Below, one piece after another: positions 8,691 through 16,876 of a stretch of DNA of 45,842 bases. This DNA comes from Aphanothece hegewaldii CCALA 016 (lineage in GTDB: Bacteria > Cyanobacteriota > Cyanobacteriia > Cyanobacteriales > Microcystaceae), in contig NZ_PXOH01000033.1 in the NCBI RefSeq assembly GCF_003007785.1, positions 1-45,842 on the forward strand. The letters are read 5' to 3'. A program made the position numbers and the translations under genes. The notes under the pieces were generated by a model that saw only the letters and a list, made by a program, of their open reading frames with translations, did no database searches and was not told where the DNA came from. Positions within the stretch are counted from its first letter, which is position 1, and every line of letters starts with the position of its first letter.

Positions 8691-9210
8691 ATTTTTGATT
8701 ATCTTTCATATCCACAAAAGATAACCGACAGCGATCGCACCGTGTGCCTTCGGCAGCGCACTCACCAAACTCCCACAAAGCAGGAATTTTAAACTTTTTT
8801 CCACACTTTGGACACTTGGACAACAATTTTAACCCATGCCTTTCACACATCCAAACCGACTTAAACTGCCATTCAATTTTATGACAGGGTAGCTCACCGT
8901 AACACGCTCCACACAAACGAATCGGGTCAAATTGCATCCCCTCCCCTTGTGGCGGTAACATCAACCGTAACTTTTCACCATCAACACCAACAACTTCCCC
9001 TAATGCCGTTAAATCCGCATCAGAAGGAAACGGAATGAGATGAAAACGTTCCCATCTTGCAATAATCGCCCCAATTCCTGCCATTTGACCTAAAGCATTA
9101 GCACTTATATGATTACGTTGCCTTACTCTTCCCAAAAAATGGCTTAAACTCTCCCCTTCCATCGGTTCAACCCTAAACAACCAAGGCTTAATGTCATTCG
9201 TCGTCGTCAT
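8683..9210 (-). CDS. TniQ, CAST transposition adaptor
   Basis: TniQ links the Cas12k-guide complex to the TnsC filament. At 175 aa it is the short V-K form (about 167 aa in S. hofmannii). The N-terminal block KPWLFRVEPMEGESLSHFLGR and the helix GIGAIIARWERFH are characteristic. The C-terminal half has zinc-binding pairs: CGAC (100-103 region) with C and H, CPKC, and CDRC. A short extra segment (ECAAEGTR) separates the last cysteines. The start ATG overlaps the tnsC stop (ATGA), which indicates translational coupling in a tnsB-tnsC-tniQ operon. It looks intact. Confidence 0.93.
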   Translation of the reverse strand: MTTTNDIKPWLFRVEPMEGESLSHFLGRVRQRNHISANALGQMAGIGAIIARWERFHLIPFPSDADLTALGEVVGVDGEKLRLMLPPQGEGMQFDPIRLCGACYGELPCHKIEWQFKSVWMCERHGLKLLSKCPKCGKKFKIPALWEFGECAAEGTRCDRCRLSFVDMKDNQKSS

Positions 9211-10037
9211 GAATATTCCCTCGCCACTTCTTGTAAAACCGATTTTTCAAGGCGTTTAGACCCTGTAGATAAAGACTTAATTGCCGCTTCTCGCAAAATT
9301 TCATCTAACCGACCAATATAACCCTCAGTTGCCTTAGTTAGAATTTTAATCAGATCGGGACTGGATAAATTAGAGGCAACAGGCAACTTTAAGACTTTTT
9401 CCTCCCAAATAGCCACCGTTTTCTTAAACTCTAGTCCTGTTAACTTTCCGAAGCGACGATGAGCGCGAAAACGATTATAAACCTGTTCATCTCGCTTAAT
9501 CACTGCATCCAAACGGTCAGTACCTACTAAAACTACGGAAATCTCTAACTTATCATTAATATCGCGTACATCAGGAAAAGTATCAGGCTTGAGGCGATCG
9601 GCTTCATCAATAATAATCATCTCTACCTCACACCCTTTTAAAACTTCCATTGCTCTTGAACGAAACTCTGAAACTGTCCCTTTTACAGCTTTGTATCTCA
9701 AATATTCGATAATTTCTTTAAAAAGATCTTTAGAGCCACATTTAGCAGGAGGCATAATATAAACAACTGGAACAGTAGGAGCTTGTTTTCCTTCCTGTTT
9801 TGGCTTATTTCTCAACGTATAAGCTTCACACGCCACTGTTTTCCCAGTGCGGGACTCTCCCACTACTCGACAGGATTGTCTTGCTTTCCGCTTACCGTCT
9901 AGCCAGTCATGCAAATCTCGTATGTGTTCGAGTGGTACTATATTTTTACGGTTTAAACGAGCAATTTCACCCTGTAACCACTGTTCATCAGGCTTAAAAT
10001 CTCCTAATTCTTGAGCAATTATTTTTGCTTGTGTCAT
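9207..10037 (-). CDS. TnsC, AAA+ regulator of CAST transposition
   Basis: This 276-aa AAA+ ATPase has the same length as the S. hofmannii TnsC. It polymerises on target DNA, is capped by TniQ and hands the target to TnsB. Walker A is GESRTGKT (60-67), Walker B is EMIIIDEADRL, sensor 1 lies in VVLVGTDRLD, and an arginine-rich RFRAHRRFGKL segment follows. It sits 3 bp after tnsB and overlaps tniQ by 4 bp. No lesion is visible. Confidence 0.94.
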   Translation of the reverse strand: MTQAKIIAQELGDFKPDEQWLQGEIARLNRKNIVPLEHIRDLHDWLDGKRKARQSCRVVGESRTGKTVACEAYTLRNKPKQEGKQAPTVPVVYIMPPAKCGSKDLFKEIIEYLRYKAVKGTVSEFRSRAMEVLKGCEVEMIIIDEADRLKPDTFPDVRDINDKLEISVVLVGTDRLDAVIKRDEQVYNRFRAHRRFGKLTGLEFKKTVAIWEEKVLKLPVASNLSSPDLIKILTKATEGYIGRLDEILREAAIKSLSTGSKRLEKSVLQEVAREYS

Positions 10038-10040
10038 TTT

Positions 10041-11765
10041 TTACCACCCATAATCGTCACGCAATTGGTCATAATCCCAAACCTCAATATCATCAACTTC
10101 AGTTTGAGTTATAATTTCTGTTTTTAATTCAACAGATTCCATCGTTTCTACAACAGAAGTTTTTTGTTCTTGTTTATAAGCTTGTTCTGCTTTTTGCCGT
10201 TGTTTACGGCTTTTTTTCTCAACCAAAGCTTCTCGCTCAATGACCTCCTGTAAAATTGATTGATTACTGATGGTTTTTCCTGCATGGCGCAGTCTTTTCG
10301 CACTAGCTTTCGCTTCATCGATAGATAACTGCTCAGTTTCCAAATTTTGAGCATGAGCGCGAGCCAAAAAGTCCTCTTGATGCTTTTCTTGGCGATATAT
10401 CCAGATTGTCGTAATATCTCTGGGGTCATATCGCACAATTACCGTATCTCCTGCATATCTTTCCAAATTCTCTCCCCGATACATCACATTCTCAAACTGT
10501 AAATATCCTCCTCGCTGCACAGTACGTCGTGCTGCCTTCATCAAGCAAATATCTAGTTCTCGCTCAGAAATAAGCTCTGGTTGCTGCCTTAACCCTGCTT
10601 CCCATCGTTGATATCGGGTTTGGTTACCCATTCTTGCATCAATACTTTGGTTGTACTGATCGACAATGAAACGCACAATAAGCTGTTCTAAATCTTTGAG
10701 GGTCAGACAAGCCTCTTTTTCTGCATCTTTAGGTCGTTCTTGAACATTTGAGCCTGTATAACCAGGAAGGCTACAAAATAAGGATTGGTTTAGAGTTTTA
10801 AAAGGACGTTCTACAATTCCACCCTCACTAGGACGATCGCGTAATTTATGTACAAATCCTAACTGTACTCCTATTTCCGCTAGATGATTAGAGCGAAAAT
10901 CCTTGCCACCGTCAGTGTAAAGATACTCTGGTGTTCCATAGGTTTCCCATTCACAATTAAGCTTGTATTCCTCCCCGTAACGTTTTGGTAAAATCGCGTG
11001 ACGTAAGGCTAATGCTACTACTTGCGAACTTGGCGCATCAAAACCCAGATTAATACCCATAACACAACGGGAATAGCTGTCAATAACCGTTGTTAACCAA
11101 GGACGACCGATTAATTCTCCATGCTGATCGACTAACAGAACATCAGCACGAGTATGATCGCATTGCCAAACTTGGTTACTGGAATCAATATTAAGATCAT
11201 CTCCATCGCGAGTTTTAACTGATAGGGTTGAGCCTCGCCATCCTGGACTACGAATACTTTTGGCTTTCTGTTGTTTTTCCTGAATGGGTTTAAGTACCCT
11301 CAATACTGTTCGATAAGTAGGTGGTTGCTTGTCCTTAATTTCCAAGGCTTTGGAAAGCACTTTCAAGGCAACTTGTTTAGGAGTCATCCTTTTACTCCCC
11401 TGATTGCCCTGTTTATAGGTTTTAATAATAAAATCCTGCCAGAAATCACTAATTCTGTGCTTGCCTTTATCGGCTCTATCGGTTGAAACTAAGGCGGCTA
11501 AACCTTGCTCTTGATACTGTTTAAATAGCCGTTGGACTGTCCGAACGGACACACCTAGTTTAGTCGCACCTTCTCTCAAACGCTCGCCATAAGTTGCCCG
11601 ATCGCAAGGTTCGATCAGAGTTTGTATCACTTCCAACTTAGCCCGCGATGCTTCTGGTATATTTAATACGATTGTATTGTTCTGTTGAATTGTATCAATT
11701 GCCTTATCATCGCTTGTCGCAGTTGATGAAGGATAATTTGATTGGACATCATGATAATTATTCAT
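10041..11765 (-). CDS. TnsB, DDE transposase of the V-K CAST
   Basis: TnsB binds the transposon ends and carries out strand transfer. It has 574 residues, close to the usual 580 or so. N-terminal helix-turn-helix domains (RLREGATKLGVSVRTVQRLFKQYQ, about 62-85) bind end repeats. The rve/RNase H core has Asp203 (QCDHT), Asp285 (YTDGGKD) and Glu319 (GGIVERPFKTLN), in line with the DDE positions of known TnsB. A Mu-type C-terminal domain and a charged tail, which recruits TnsC in this family, follow. It is the first gene inside the left end. A CvkR operator lies 25 bp upstream of its start, so it should be repressed together with cas12k. Confidence 0.95.
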   Translation of the reverse strand: MNNYHDVQSNYPSSTATSDDKAIDTIQQNNTIVLNIPEASRAKLEVIQTLIEPCDRATYGERLREGATKLGVSVRTVQRLFKQYQEQGLAALVSTDRADKGKHRISDFWQDFIIKTYKQGNQGSKRMTPKQVALKVLSKALEIKDKQPPTYRTVLRVLKPIQEKQQKAKSIRSPGWRGSTLSVKTRDGDDLNIDSSNQVWQCDHTRADVLLVDQHGELIGRPWLTTVIDSYSRCVMGINLGFDAPSSQVVALALRHAILPKRYGEEYKLNCEWETYGTPEYLYTDGGKDFRSNHLAEIGVQLGFVHKLRDRPSEGGIVERPFKTLNQSLFCSLPGYTGSNVQERPKDAEKEACLTLKDLEQLIVRFIVDQYNQSIDARMGNQTRYQRWEAGLRQQPELISERELDICLMKAARRTVQRGGYLQFENVMYRGENLERYAGDTVIVRYDPRDITTIWIYRQEKHQEDFLARAHAQNLETEQLSIDEAKASAKRLRHAGKTISNQSILQEVIEREALVEKKSRKQRQKAEQAYKQEQKTSVVETMESVELKTEIITQTEVDDIEVWDYDQLRDDYGW

Positions 11766-11789
11766 TACATAAATAAAATCTTTTTCCTA

Positions 11790-11804
11790 AACACATAATG
11801 TTAT
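11790..11804. promoter_or_regulatory. CvkR operator upstream of tnsB
   Basis: AACACATAATGTTAT matches AnnACATnATGTnnT at all fixed positions. It lies 25-39 bp before the tnsB ATG and shares CTAAACACATAATGT with the reverse complement of the cas12k/cvkR site. It would place the tnsB-tnsC-tniQ operon under CvkR. Confidence 0.83.
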
Positions 11805-11837
11805 CTTAGCAGAATCAAAAAAAAGTGACGCAAAATT

Positions 11838-12033
11838 TGTCACTGCTTTTTGAGATCTTTTTTGGAAAGGCGACATTGAATTTGTCAGTATTTGTGAAAG
11901 CGTCAGTTAGCTTGTCACTCAGAGTAGAGGGTAAAAATTAGGCTTAAATGCCTATAATCTATATATGATAAGCTTTTGTCTCAATAACACTAATCTGTCA
12001 TCATGTCATTTATTGTGTCACTGTACCTGTACA
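11838..12033 (-). mobile_element. CAST left end with TnsB-binding repeats
   Basis: TGTCA motifs in one orientation occur at 11838, 11883, 11913, 11996, 12004 and 12016, with a looser copy at 11901. On the minus strand the outermost sequence reads TGTACAGGTACAGTGACAC, close to the TGTACAGTGACA start of the S. hofmannii element. TGTACAG is partly duplicated, so the true end is either 12033 or 6-7 bp further in. The element continues left beyond position 1. If 12033 is the end, the 5 bases AAAGC (12034-12038) should be the target-site duplication. Confidence 0.8.
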
Positions 12034-12052
12034 AAGCTAAATCTATTAAAAA

Positions 12053-12075
12053 GGGTTTGGCGACCAAACCCCTAC
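12053..12075 (+). repeat. Dispersed intergenic palindrome, copy 1
   Basis: GGGTTTGG-CGA-CCAAACCCC followed by TAC forms a strong hairpin downstream of icd and 20 bp outside the CAST left end. The same motif recurs at six further places in the window. Confidence 0.75.
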
Positions 12076-12099
12076 AATTCTAGAAAATAGATAGATTAA

Positions 12100-13524
12100 T
12101 TAATCGAAATGATTAATAATTGCTTGGGCAAACTCCGAACATTTTAAGGGTTTTTCGACGGGAGGTTCCATTAAACGCGCTAAATCGTATGTTACCTCAC
12201 GATTGACGATCGCGGTACTAATCCCTTTTTTAATCAAATCTGCTGCTTCTTGCCATCCCATATACTCCAACATCATCACACCCGATAGGATGACGGAACC
12301 AGGATTAATTCGGTCTAAACCTGCGTGTTTCGGGGCTGTACCGTGTGTGGCTTCAAAAACCGCGCAACTATCACCAATATTAGCACCAGGCCCCATACCC
12401 AAACCACCGACAATAGCAGCAGCAGCATCCGAAAGATAATCCCCGTTGAGGTTCATCGTAGCAAGAATAGAATATTCATCGGGGCGAGTTTGAATTTGTT
12501 GGAAGATACTATCAGCAATGCGATCGTTAACCATAATCTTATCTTTCCATTGTCCGTTTCCGTGTGTTTCCCCGATCTCATCGAGAACTTTTTGCACAAT
12601 TTGAGTAACTTTTTCTTTCTTTTCTGCGGTTAGCGCGTCGTATCCTGGTTCAATCATGCGGGCATTGTCTTCGATACTTAAATCTGGATTACGATCTTTA
12701 TTATCCAAAATCCATGATTCTTGTTCAGTCACGCAAACATCTCTAAATTCACTCGTCGCTAACTCATAACCCCAATCACGGAAAGCACCCTCAGTATATT
12801 TCATGATGTTTCCTTTATGAACAAGAGTTACCATTTGTTTATTTTTAGGTAATTTTAAAGCTTGTTCGATCGCCCGACGGACAAGACGTTGTGATCCCGT
12901 TTTACTAATGGGTTTGATGCCTATTCCTGAATCTAGCGGAATTTGTTTATTTTTGTGTTCGGGTGTTGCGGGAATTAAATCAGTATTCAAATAATGAATT
13001 AATTTATCAACGATTTCTGTCCCTTGTTTCCATTCAATACCTAAATAAATATCCTCTGTATTTTCTCGATAAACGATGACATCTAGTTTTTCTGGGCTTT
13101 TGTGGGGTGATGGCGTTCCGGCATAATAACGACAGGGACGTACACAAGCATACAGATCAAAGATTTGTCGTAAAGCAACGTTAAGCGAACGAATACCACC
13201 ACCAATGGGAGTGGTTAAGGGACCCTTAATAGCGACTCCATATTCTTTAATCGCAGTTAGAGTATCTTCGGGTAAGTATTGATAGGTTCCATAAACTTCG
13301 CAAGCTTCATCACCCGCATAAATTTTAAACCAATTGATTTTGCGCGTTCCCCCATAAGCTTTTTCTACCGCAGCATCAATGACTTTTTCAGTAGCTGGCC
13401 AAATATCGACCCCTGTTCCATCGCCCCGAATAAAGGGAATAATGGGATCATTGGGGACAATTGGTTTACCTTCAGAGAATGTTATCGTTGATCCAGTCGT
13501 CGGGGGTGTCAGTTTTTCGTACAT
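12100..13524 (-). CDS. icd: NADP-dependent isocitrate dehydrogenase
   Basis: Icd converts isocitrate to 2-oxoglutarate and CO2 with NADP+. In cyanobacteria this step supplies the carbon skeleton for ammonium assimilation and the nitrogen-status signal. The 474-aa frame carries the substrate block SLNVALRQIFDLYACVRPCRYY, the metal-binding aspartates in DRIADSIFQQ and NLNGDYLSDAAAAIVGG, and ATHGTAPKHAG of the cofactor site. The full length is normal for the cyanobacterial enzyme. It is divergent from pebB. I found no GTAN8TAC NtcA box in the shared upstream region. The CAST sits 66 bp behind its stop and does not disrupt it. Confidence 0.97.
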   Translation of the reverse strand: MYEKLTPPTTGSTITFSEGKPIVPNDPIIPFIRGDGTGVDIWPATEKVIDAAVEKAYGGTRKINWFKIYAGDEACEVYGTYQYLPEDTLTAIKEYGVAIKGPLTTPIGGGIRSLNVALRQIFDLYACVRPCRYYAGTPSPHKSPEKLDVIVYRENTEDIYLGIEWKQGTEIVDKLIHYLNTDLIPATPEHKNKQIPLDSGIGIKPISKTGSQRLVRRAIEQALKLPKNKQMVTLVHKGNIMKYTEGAFRDWGYELATSEFRDVCVTEQESWILDNKDRNPDLSIEDNARMIEPGYDALTAEKKEKVTQIVQKVLDEIGETHGNGQWKDKIMVNDRIADSIFQQIQTRPDEYSILATMNLNGDYLSDAAAAIVGGLGMGPGANIGDSCAVFEATHGTAPKHAGLDRINPGSVILSGVMMLEYMGWQEAADLIKKGISTAIVNREVTYDLARLMEPPVEKPLKCSEFAQAIINHFD

Positions 13525-13699
13525 AAGCTTAAATTAATACTCGATGTCTTAATAAATGATAGGTTTTATCTCACAGAAGAAAGCTAATTTTACTACCAAA
13601 ACCACGAGTTTACAAAATATTAAGATGTTGTCGAAAAATGAGACGATCGCTCTTTGAGTTTTTTATGCTCATGGATGAATGCTCACTCCAATACGACTA

Positions 13700-14422
13700 A
13701 TGACCTTATATCAACCTTTTCTCGATTATGCGATCGCATTGTTACAAGATCGATTAGATTTATCTCCCTATCCCATCCCTTCAGGGTTTGAATACAAAGA
13801 AAATATTACAGGAAAAGGAAAACGACAAGAAACCGTCACTACCACGAGTTATGGTTTTCAATCGCCAAAACTGCGACAAATTCGGGCGGCACACGTCCAA
13901 GGTGGAAATGCGCTACAAGTGCTGAATTTTGTCATTTTTCCTCGGTTAAATTACGATTTACCCTTTTTTGGTGGTGATTTAGTAACGCTCCCTGGAGGGC
14001 ATTTAATCGCCCTAGATATGCAGCCGTTGTTCCACAATGAGGAATATCAAAAAAAATATTCTGATCCTGTCTTACCGATTTTTCAATCCTATCAAGAGGT
14101 TTTACCCTGGGGTGGTGATTTTCCGGATGAAGCTAAACAGTTCTTTTCACCAGCTTTTTTATGGACTCGTCCCCAAGAAACAGAACTCGTCGAAACAAAA
14201 GTCTTTGATGTGTTTAAAGAATATTTACAAGCTTATCTCAAGTTTGTCGAACAAGCCGAACCCGTAACCGATGAAGGGAAATTAGCTGAAATTAGAGAAG
14301 CCCATCTACGCTATATTGGATACCGCGCCGAAAAAGATCCCGCTAGAGGGATGTTTACGCGTTTGTATGGTTCGGAATGGACAGAAGAATATATTCACGG
14401 ATTTTTGTTTGATTTAAAATAA
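13700..14422 (+). CDS. pebB: Phycobilin:ferredoxin oxidoreductase, PebB type
   Basis: This is a ferredoxin-dependent bilin reductase. PebB reduces 15,16-dihydrobiliverdin to phycoerythrobilin, the chromophore of phycoerythrin. The PebB clade is indicated by the blocks SPKLRQIRAAHV, LNFVIFPRLNYDLPFFGGDLVTLPGGHLIALDMQPL (with the conserved Asp of the active site) and YRAEKDPARGMFTRLYGSEWTEEYIHGFLFDLK. PcyA and PebA read differently in these regions. I choose the ATG at 13700 (MTLYQPFLDY); an upstream in-frame ATG at 13679 adds seven residues. pebA, normally directly upstream in a pebAB operon, is not here: the neighbour is divergent icd. A strong terminator hairpin follows. Confidence 0.85.
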   Translation: MTLYQPFLDYAIALLQDRLDLSPYPIPSGFEYKENITGKGKRQETVTTTSYGFQSPKLRQIRAAHVQGGNALQVLNFVIFPRLNYDLPFFGGDLVTLPGGHLIALDMQPLFHNEEYQKKYSDPVLPIFQSYQEVLPWGGDFPDEAKQFFSPAFLWTRPQETELVETKVFDVFKEYLQAYLKFVEQAEPVTDEGKLAEIREAHLRYIGYRAEKDPARGMFTRLYGSEWTEEYIHGFLFDLK

Positions 14423-14424
14423 CC

Positions 14425-14495
14425 TCACCCTAACCCTCTCCTAAAAAGAGAGGGAACTATAAAAAGGCAGTTAGTGGGTTTAGGAATGAGGGTGA
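14425..14495. repeat. Nested palindromic intergenic repeat
   Basis: CCCTCTC (14434-14440) pairs with GAGAGGG (14448-14454), and TCACCCT (14425-14431) pairs with AGGGTGA (14489-14495). CCTCACCCTAACCCTCTCC-type units are common interspersed elements in bacterial genomes. It lies between pebB and its terminator. Confidence 0.6.
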
Positions 14496-14502
14496 ATTGG
14501 AA

Positions 14503-14534
14503 AACCCCAAGAGACTTTTTTATCCCTTGGGGTT
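14503..14534. terminator. Bidirectional terminator between pebB and hsp20
   Basis: A nine-base stem AACCCCAAG/CTTGGGGTT (14503-14511 with 14526-14534) encloses a T-rich loop between two convergent genes. Confidence 0.7.
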
Positions 14535-14566
14535 AATCTTATCTAACTACTACAGAACAAAATCAA

Positions 14567-15007
14567 TTAGCCAAGATTGACTTTCACGATTTTATTTTTT
14601 TCTTCTTCAGCTTTGGGTAGAGTTAAAGTCAGAATGCCATCTTTGTAGTCTGCTTTAACATCAGTGTTTTGAATTTTGGTCGCTAGAGGGATCACGCGTT
14701 GGAATTTACCGTAACGAAATTCAGTGCGTTTTACACCATTATCTTCAGTGGTGTTTTCTTGACGACGTTCTCCACTGACATAAACCGCTTCTTTGGTGAC
14801 TTGGATATCTAAATCTTTTGCTTCCATGCCAGGAACTTCTAGTTTAACGTGAATTGCTTCCTCGTTTTCTGAAATTTCTACAGCAGGTGCGTGGACAAAT
14901 TGTTCACCATTGAATTCAGTCGAAGGAACTAAGTCATTAAATAAACGATTCATTTGGCGTTGTAGGGTTTCCATCTCACGGAAAGGGGAGTAACGTACTA
15001 AAGCCAT
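14567..15007 (-). CDS. hspA: Small heat-shock protein, Hsp20/alpha-crystallin (HspA-like)
   Basis: This 146-aa ATP-independent holdase binds unfolding proteins and membranes under heat stress. The N-terminus MALVRYSPFREMETLQRQMNRLFNDL is the class A cyanobacterial form. The alpha-crystallin domain (about 45-140) includes VHAPAVEISENEEAIHVKLEVPG and YGKFQRVIPL, and LTLTLPKAEE closes the domain. I choose the ATG at 15007 because GGAG lies 8 bases upstream. The longer frame to 15022 would need a TTG and covers that ribosome-binding site. It is monocistronic, ending at the shared terminator. Heat induction is expected from the family; no CIRCE element is visible. Confidence 0.92.
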   Translation of the reverse strand: MALVRYSPFREMETLQRQMNRLFNDLVPSTEFNGEQFVHAPAVEISENEEAIHVKLEVPGMEAKDLDIQVTKEAVYVSGERRQENTTEDNGVKRTEFRYGKFQRVIPLATKIQNTDVKADYKDGILTLTLPKAEEEKNKIVKVNLG

Positions 15008-15267
15008 TTTGTTTTTCTCCAATCTTGATCTGCGTGCTGTATTTATTGCTTATTTACATAGTAATTAAAATAAAAAAGTCAAGTAATACGGTTTTAGCGA
15101 AAAAGAATGTAGAAATAACCCTATTTTCCTCTAAATTTATTTGGGTCGGAAAACCGAACTTATAATCTTAGTAACCGAACAGCCTTAAATTGTATTCAAA
15201 TCAGCAAACTTTGGAGAAAAGTCATAGTATATACAGATAAGGATCTATAGTATGGAGAACTTTGCCC

Positions 15268-15720
15268 ATGCGTCTTTTATTCTTAGCTCCCTTGCTAACT
15301 GGCTTAATTTCAGTCTATATTTCTCGTAAATCACAAGATGAATTAGCATACCTCACAGGTGCTGTAGCAGGTATTAGCTTACTCCTTAGTTTAATGATTG
15401 CTCCCTGGCAATTCCAGTTACTTCTATTGGTTCTCGTTTTTTCAACGATCGGTTATTTTTGGAAAAACAAAGAAACGGGAAATACACTAGAAGTACAACA
15501 GTTCCAAGCTACAGTACAAACAAAAGTAAACATGATGAAAGGACAAAAACCCGCAGAGGTTATCCCTTCATCTGTCGCAGTGACTCCAACAGAAATAACC
15601 GATAAACGGAAAGTTAGAAAGTATCGCGGTGTTTTGATGGATGAGACACCCTCTCAAACGGCGGATACACCTTCTAATTTAAAGTATAGAGGTGCTAATG
15701 TTAGAGATTCTAACGAGTAG
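15268..15720 (+). CDS. Two-TM protein with DUF4278-like C-terminus
   Basis: This 150-aa protein has hydrophobic helices at about 2-18 (LLFLAPLLTGLISVYI) and 29-60, and then a soluble tail. The tail ends in two related motifs, KVRKYRGVLMDE and NLKYRGANVRDS, resembling the KYRG core of the cyanobacterial DUF4278 family. Function is unknown. The ATG at 15268 has GGAG about 10 bases upstream; the in-frame TTG two codons earlier is less likely. It converges on the AAA+ gene with 8 bp between stops. Confidence 0.7.
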   Translation: MRLLFLAPLLTGLISVYISRKSQDELAYLTGAVAGISLLLSLMIAPWQFQLLLLVLVFSTIGYFWKNKETGNTLEVQQFQATVQTKVNMMKGQKPAEVIPSSVAVTPTEITDKRKVRKYRGVLMDETPSQTADTPSNLKYRGANVRDSNE

Positions 15721-15728
15721 TCTTACTT

Positions 15729-16685
15729 TTATTCAAAATCAATGTCTTCAGGAAGAATCGTTCTCATCATTTCCACACTAAGATTAGGAATTTTAACTAA
15801 TCGATTTGCTTGTTGAGAAACGGTTCTTTCAAAAATATTTCTAACTAATCTTCCATTACCAAAGCTATCATCACGATTAGAGTATAATTCGGTAAATTTG
15901 TCAAGCAAAATCTTTTGAGCCGCAGATTCTAATTGAAACCCGTATTTCTGACATTGTTGCTCAAACATAGCGATTAATTCTTGTGGTTCGTAATCTTCAA
16001 AATAAAAATGACGAGAAAATCTTGACCTTAAACCAGGATTAGAATTGACAAAGCGTTCCATTTCTCCTGTATAACCTGCTACAATCACCACTAAGCGATC
16101 GCGGTAATCTTCCATACGTTTGAGTAAAGTATCAATCGCTTCTTGTCCAAAATCATTACCTGAAGCGTCTTCGGGTTCAAGGGTATATGCTTCATCAATA
16201 AATAAAACCCCATCCAAAGCAGACTTAACCAGTTCATCGACCTGTTTCGCCGTATGACCAATATAACCCGCAACCATACCAGAGCGATCGGTTTCTACAA
16301 GATGCCCTTTAGACAGAATACCAATCTGTTTATAAATTTGTCCCATTAATCTTGCAACCGTCGTTTTTCCCGTCCCAGGTGAACCACAGAACACCGAATG
16401 CAGGGTTAGAGGAATAGGGGTTAAACCTTTGTCTTGTCTAAGTTTTTGAATTTTGAGAAAATTAACTAAAGTATTAACCTCTTCTTTGATATTCTCCATT
16501 CCAATGAGGTTATTTAGCTTTTGTAGAACATCATCAAGGGTTTCAGGTTTGGTTTGTACACTTTGCGGAGGTGTTGGAGTTGTAGACGTTGTTTCTTGTT
16601 GTTTTTTCTTTTTCTCATCGAGTAACATTTTCAGTCTAAGTAGTTCAACCTCTTTATCTAGCCATTCCTTTTCGTAATCACGCAT
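15729..16685 (-). CDS. CbbX/SpoVK-like AAA+ ATPase
   Basis: This is a 318-aa AAA+ protein of the CbxX/CfqX (SpoVK) group. A charged coiled-coil-like N-terminus (1-50, with a KKKKQQ run and a TP-rich linker) precedes the AAA+ core: Walker A GSPGTGKTT, pore-region YIGHTAKQVDELV, Walker B GVLFIDEAYTL, and sensor/arginine finger in NPGLRSRFSRHFYFEDY. True CbbX activates red-type Rubisco, which typical cyanobacteria lack, so a different remodelling target is likely. It is monocistronic and convergent with the DUF4278-like gene. Confidence 0.85.
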   Translation of the reverse strand: MRDYEKEWLDKEVELLRLKMLLDEKKKKQQETTSTTPTPPQSVQTKPETLDDVLQKLNNLIGMENIKEEVNTLVNFLKIQKLRQDKGLTPIPLTLHSVFCGSPGTGKTTVARLMGQIYKQIGILSKGHLVETDRSGMVAGYIGHTAKQVDELVKSALDGVLFIDEAYTLEPEDASGNDFGQEAIDTLLKRMEDYRDRLVVIVAGYTGEMERFVNSNPGLRSRFSRHFYFEDYEPQELIAMFEQQCQKYGFQLESAAQKILLDKFTELYSNRDDSFGNGRLVRNIFERTVSQQANRLVKIPNLSVEMMRTILPEDIDFE

Positions 16686-16876
16686 AATAATAACCGTTCT
16701 TGTTACTCTTCTAGTCTTCCAAATCGTTATTGTTAACGTTGTAACAATTGCTGTAGTCTAACATTTTCTGAGTGAAGACAATTATTTTGTTTCCCTACCA
16801 GTATAACCAGTTAATTAAATTTGTAGATAGTTTAGATAATATATTTGTACTTAAATGGATGAAAATTTTAGTCAAC

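Larger units (their letters stand above)
11805..12099. other. Gene-free stretch: CAST left end and icd 3' flank
   Basis: It holds the tnsB upstream region, the left-end repeat array, the CAST boundary, and 66 bp of host DNA with one copy of the dispersed palindrome. No tRNA gene is present, although many V-K elements lie beside one. Confidence 0.7.

Noticed and set aside
12131..12146. ACTCCGAACATT in the icd 3' end, shared with the cargo-gene repeat
   Set aside because: The match is about 12 bases in AT-rich coding DNA with no further similarity; probably chance.
13525..13699. NtcA-binding site upstream of icd
   Set aside because: icd is NtcA-controlled in other cyanobacteria, but no GTAN8TAC was found on either strand here.
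15729..16685. CbbX Rubisco activase
   Set aside because: The fold fits, but typical cyanobacteria have green-type Rubisco and no rbc gene is near, so only the AAA+ family name is given.
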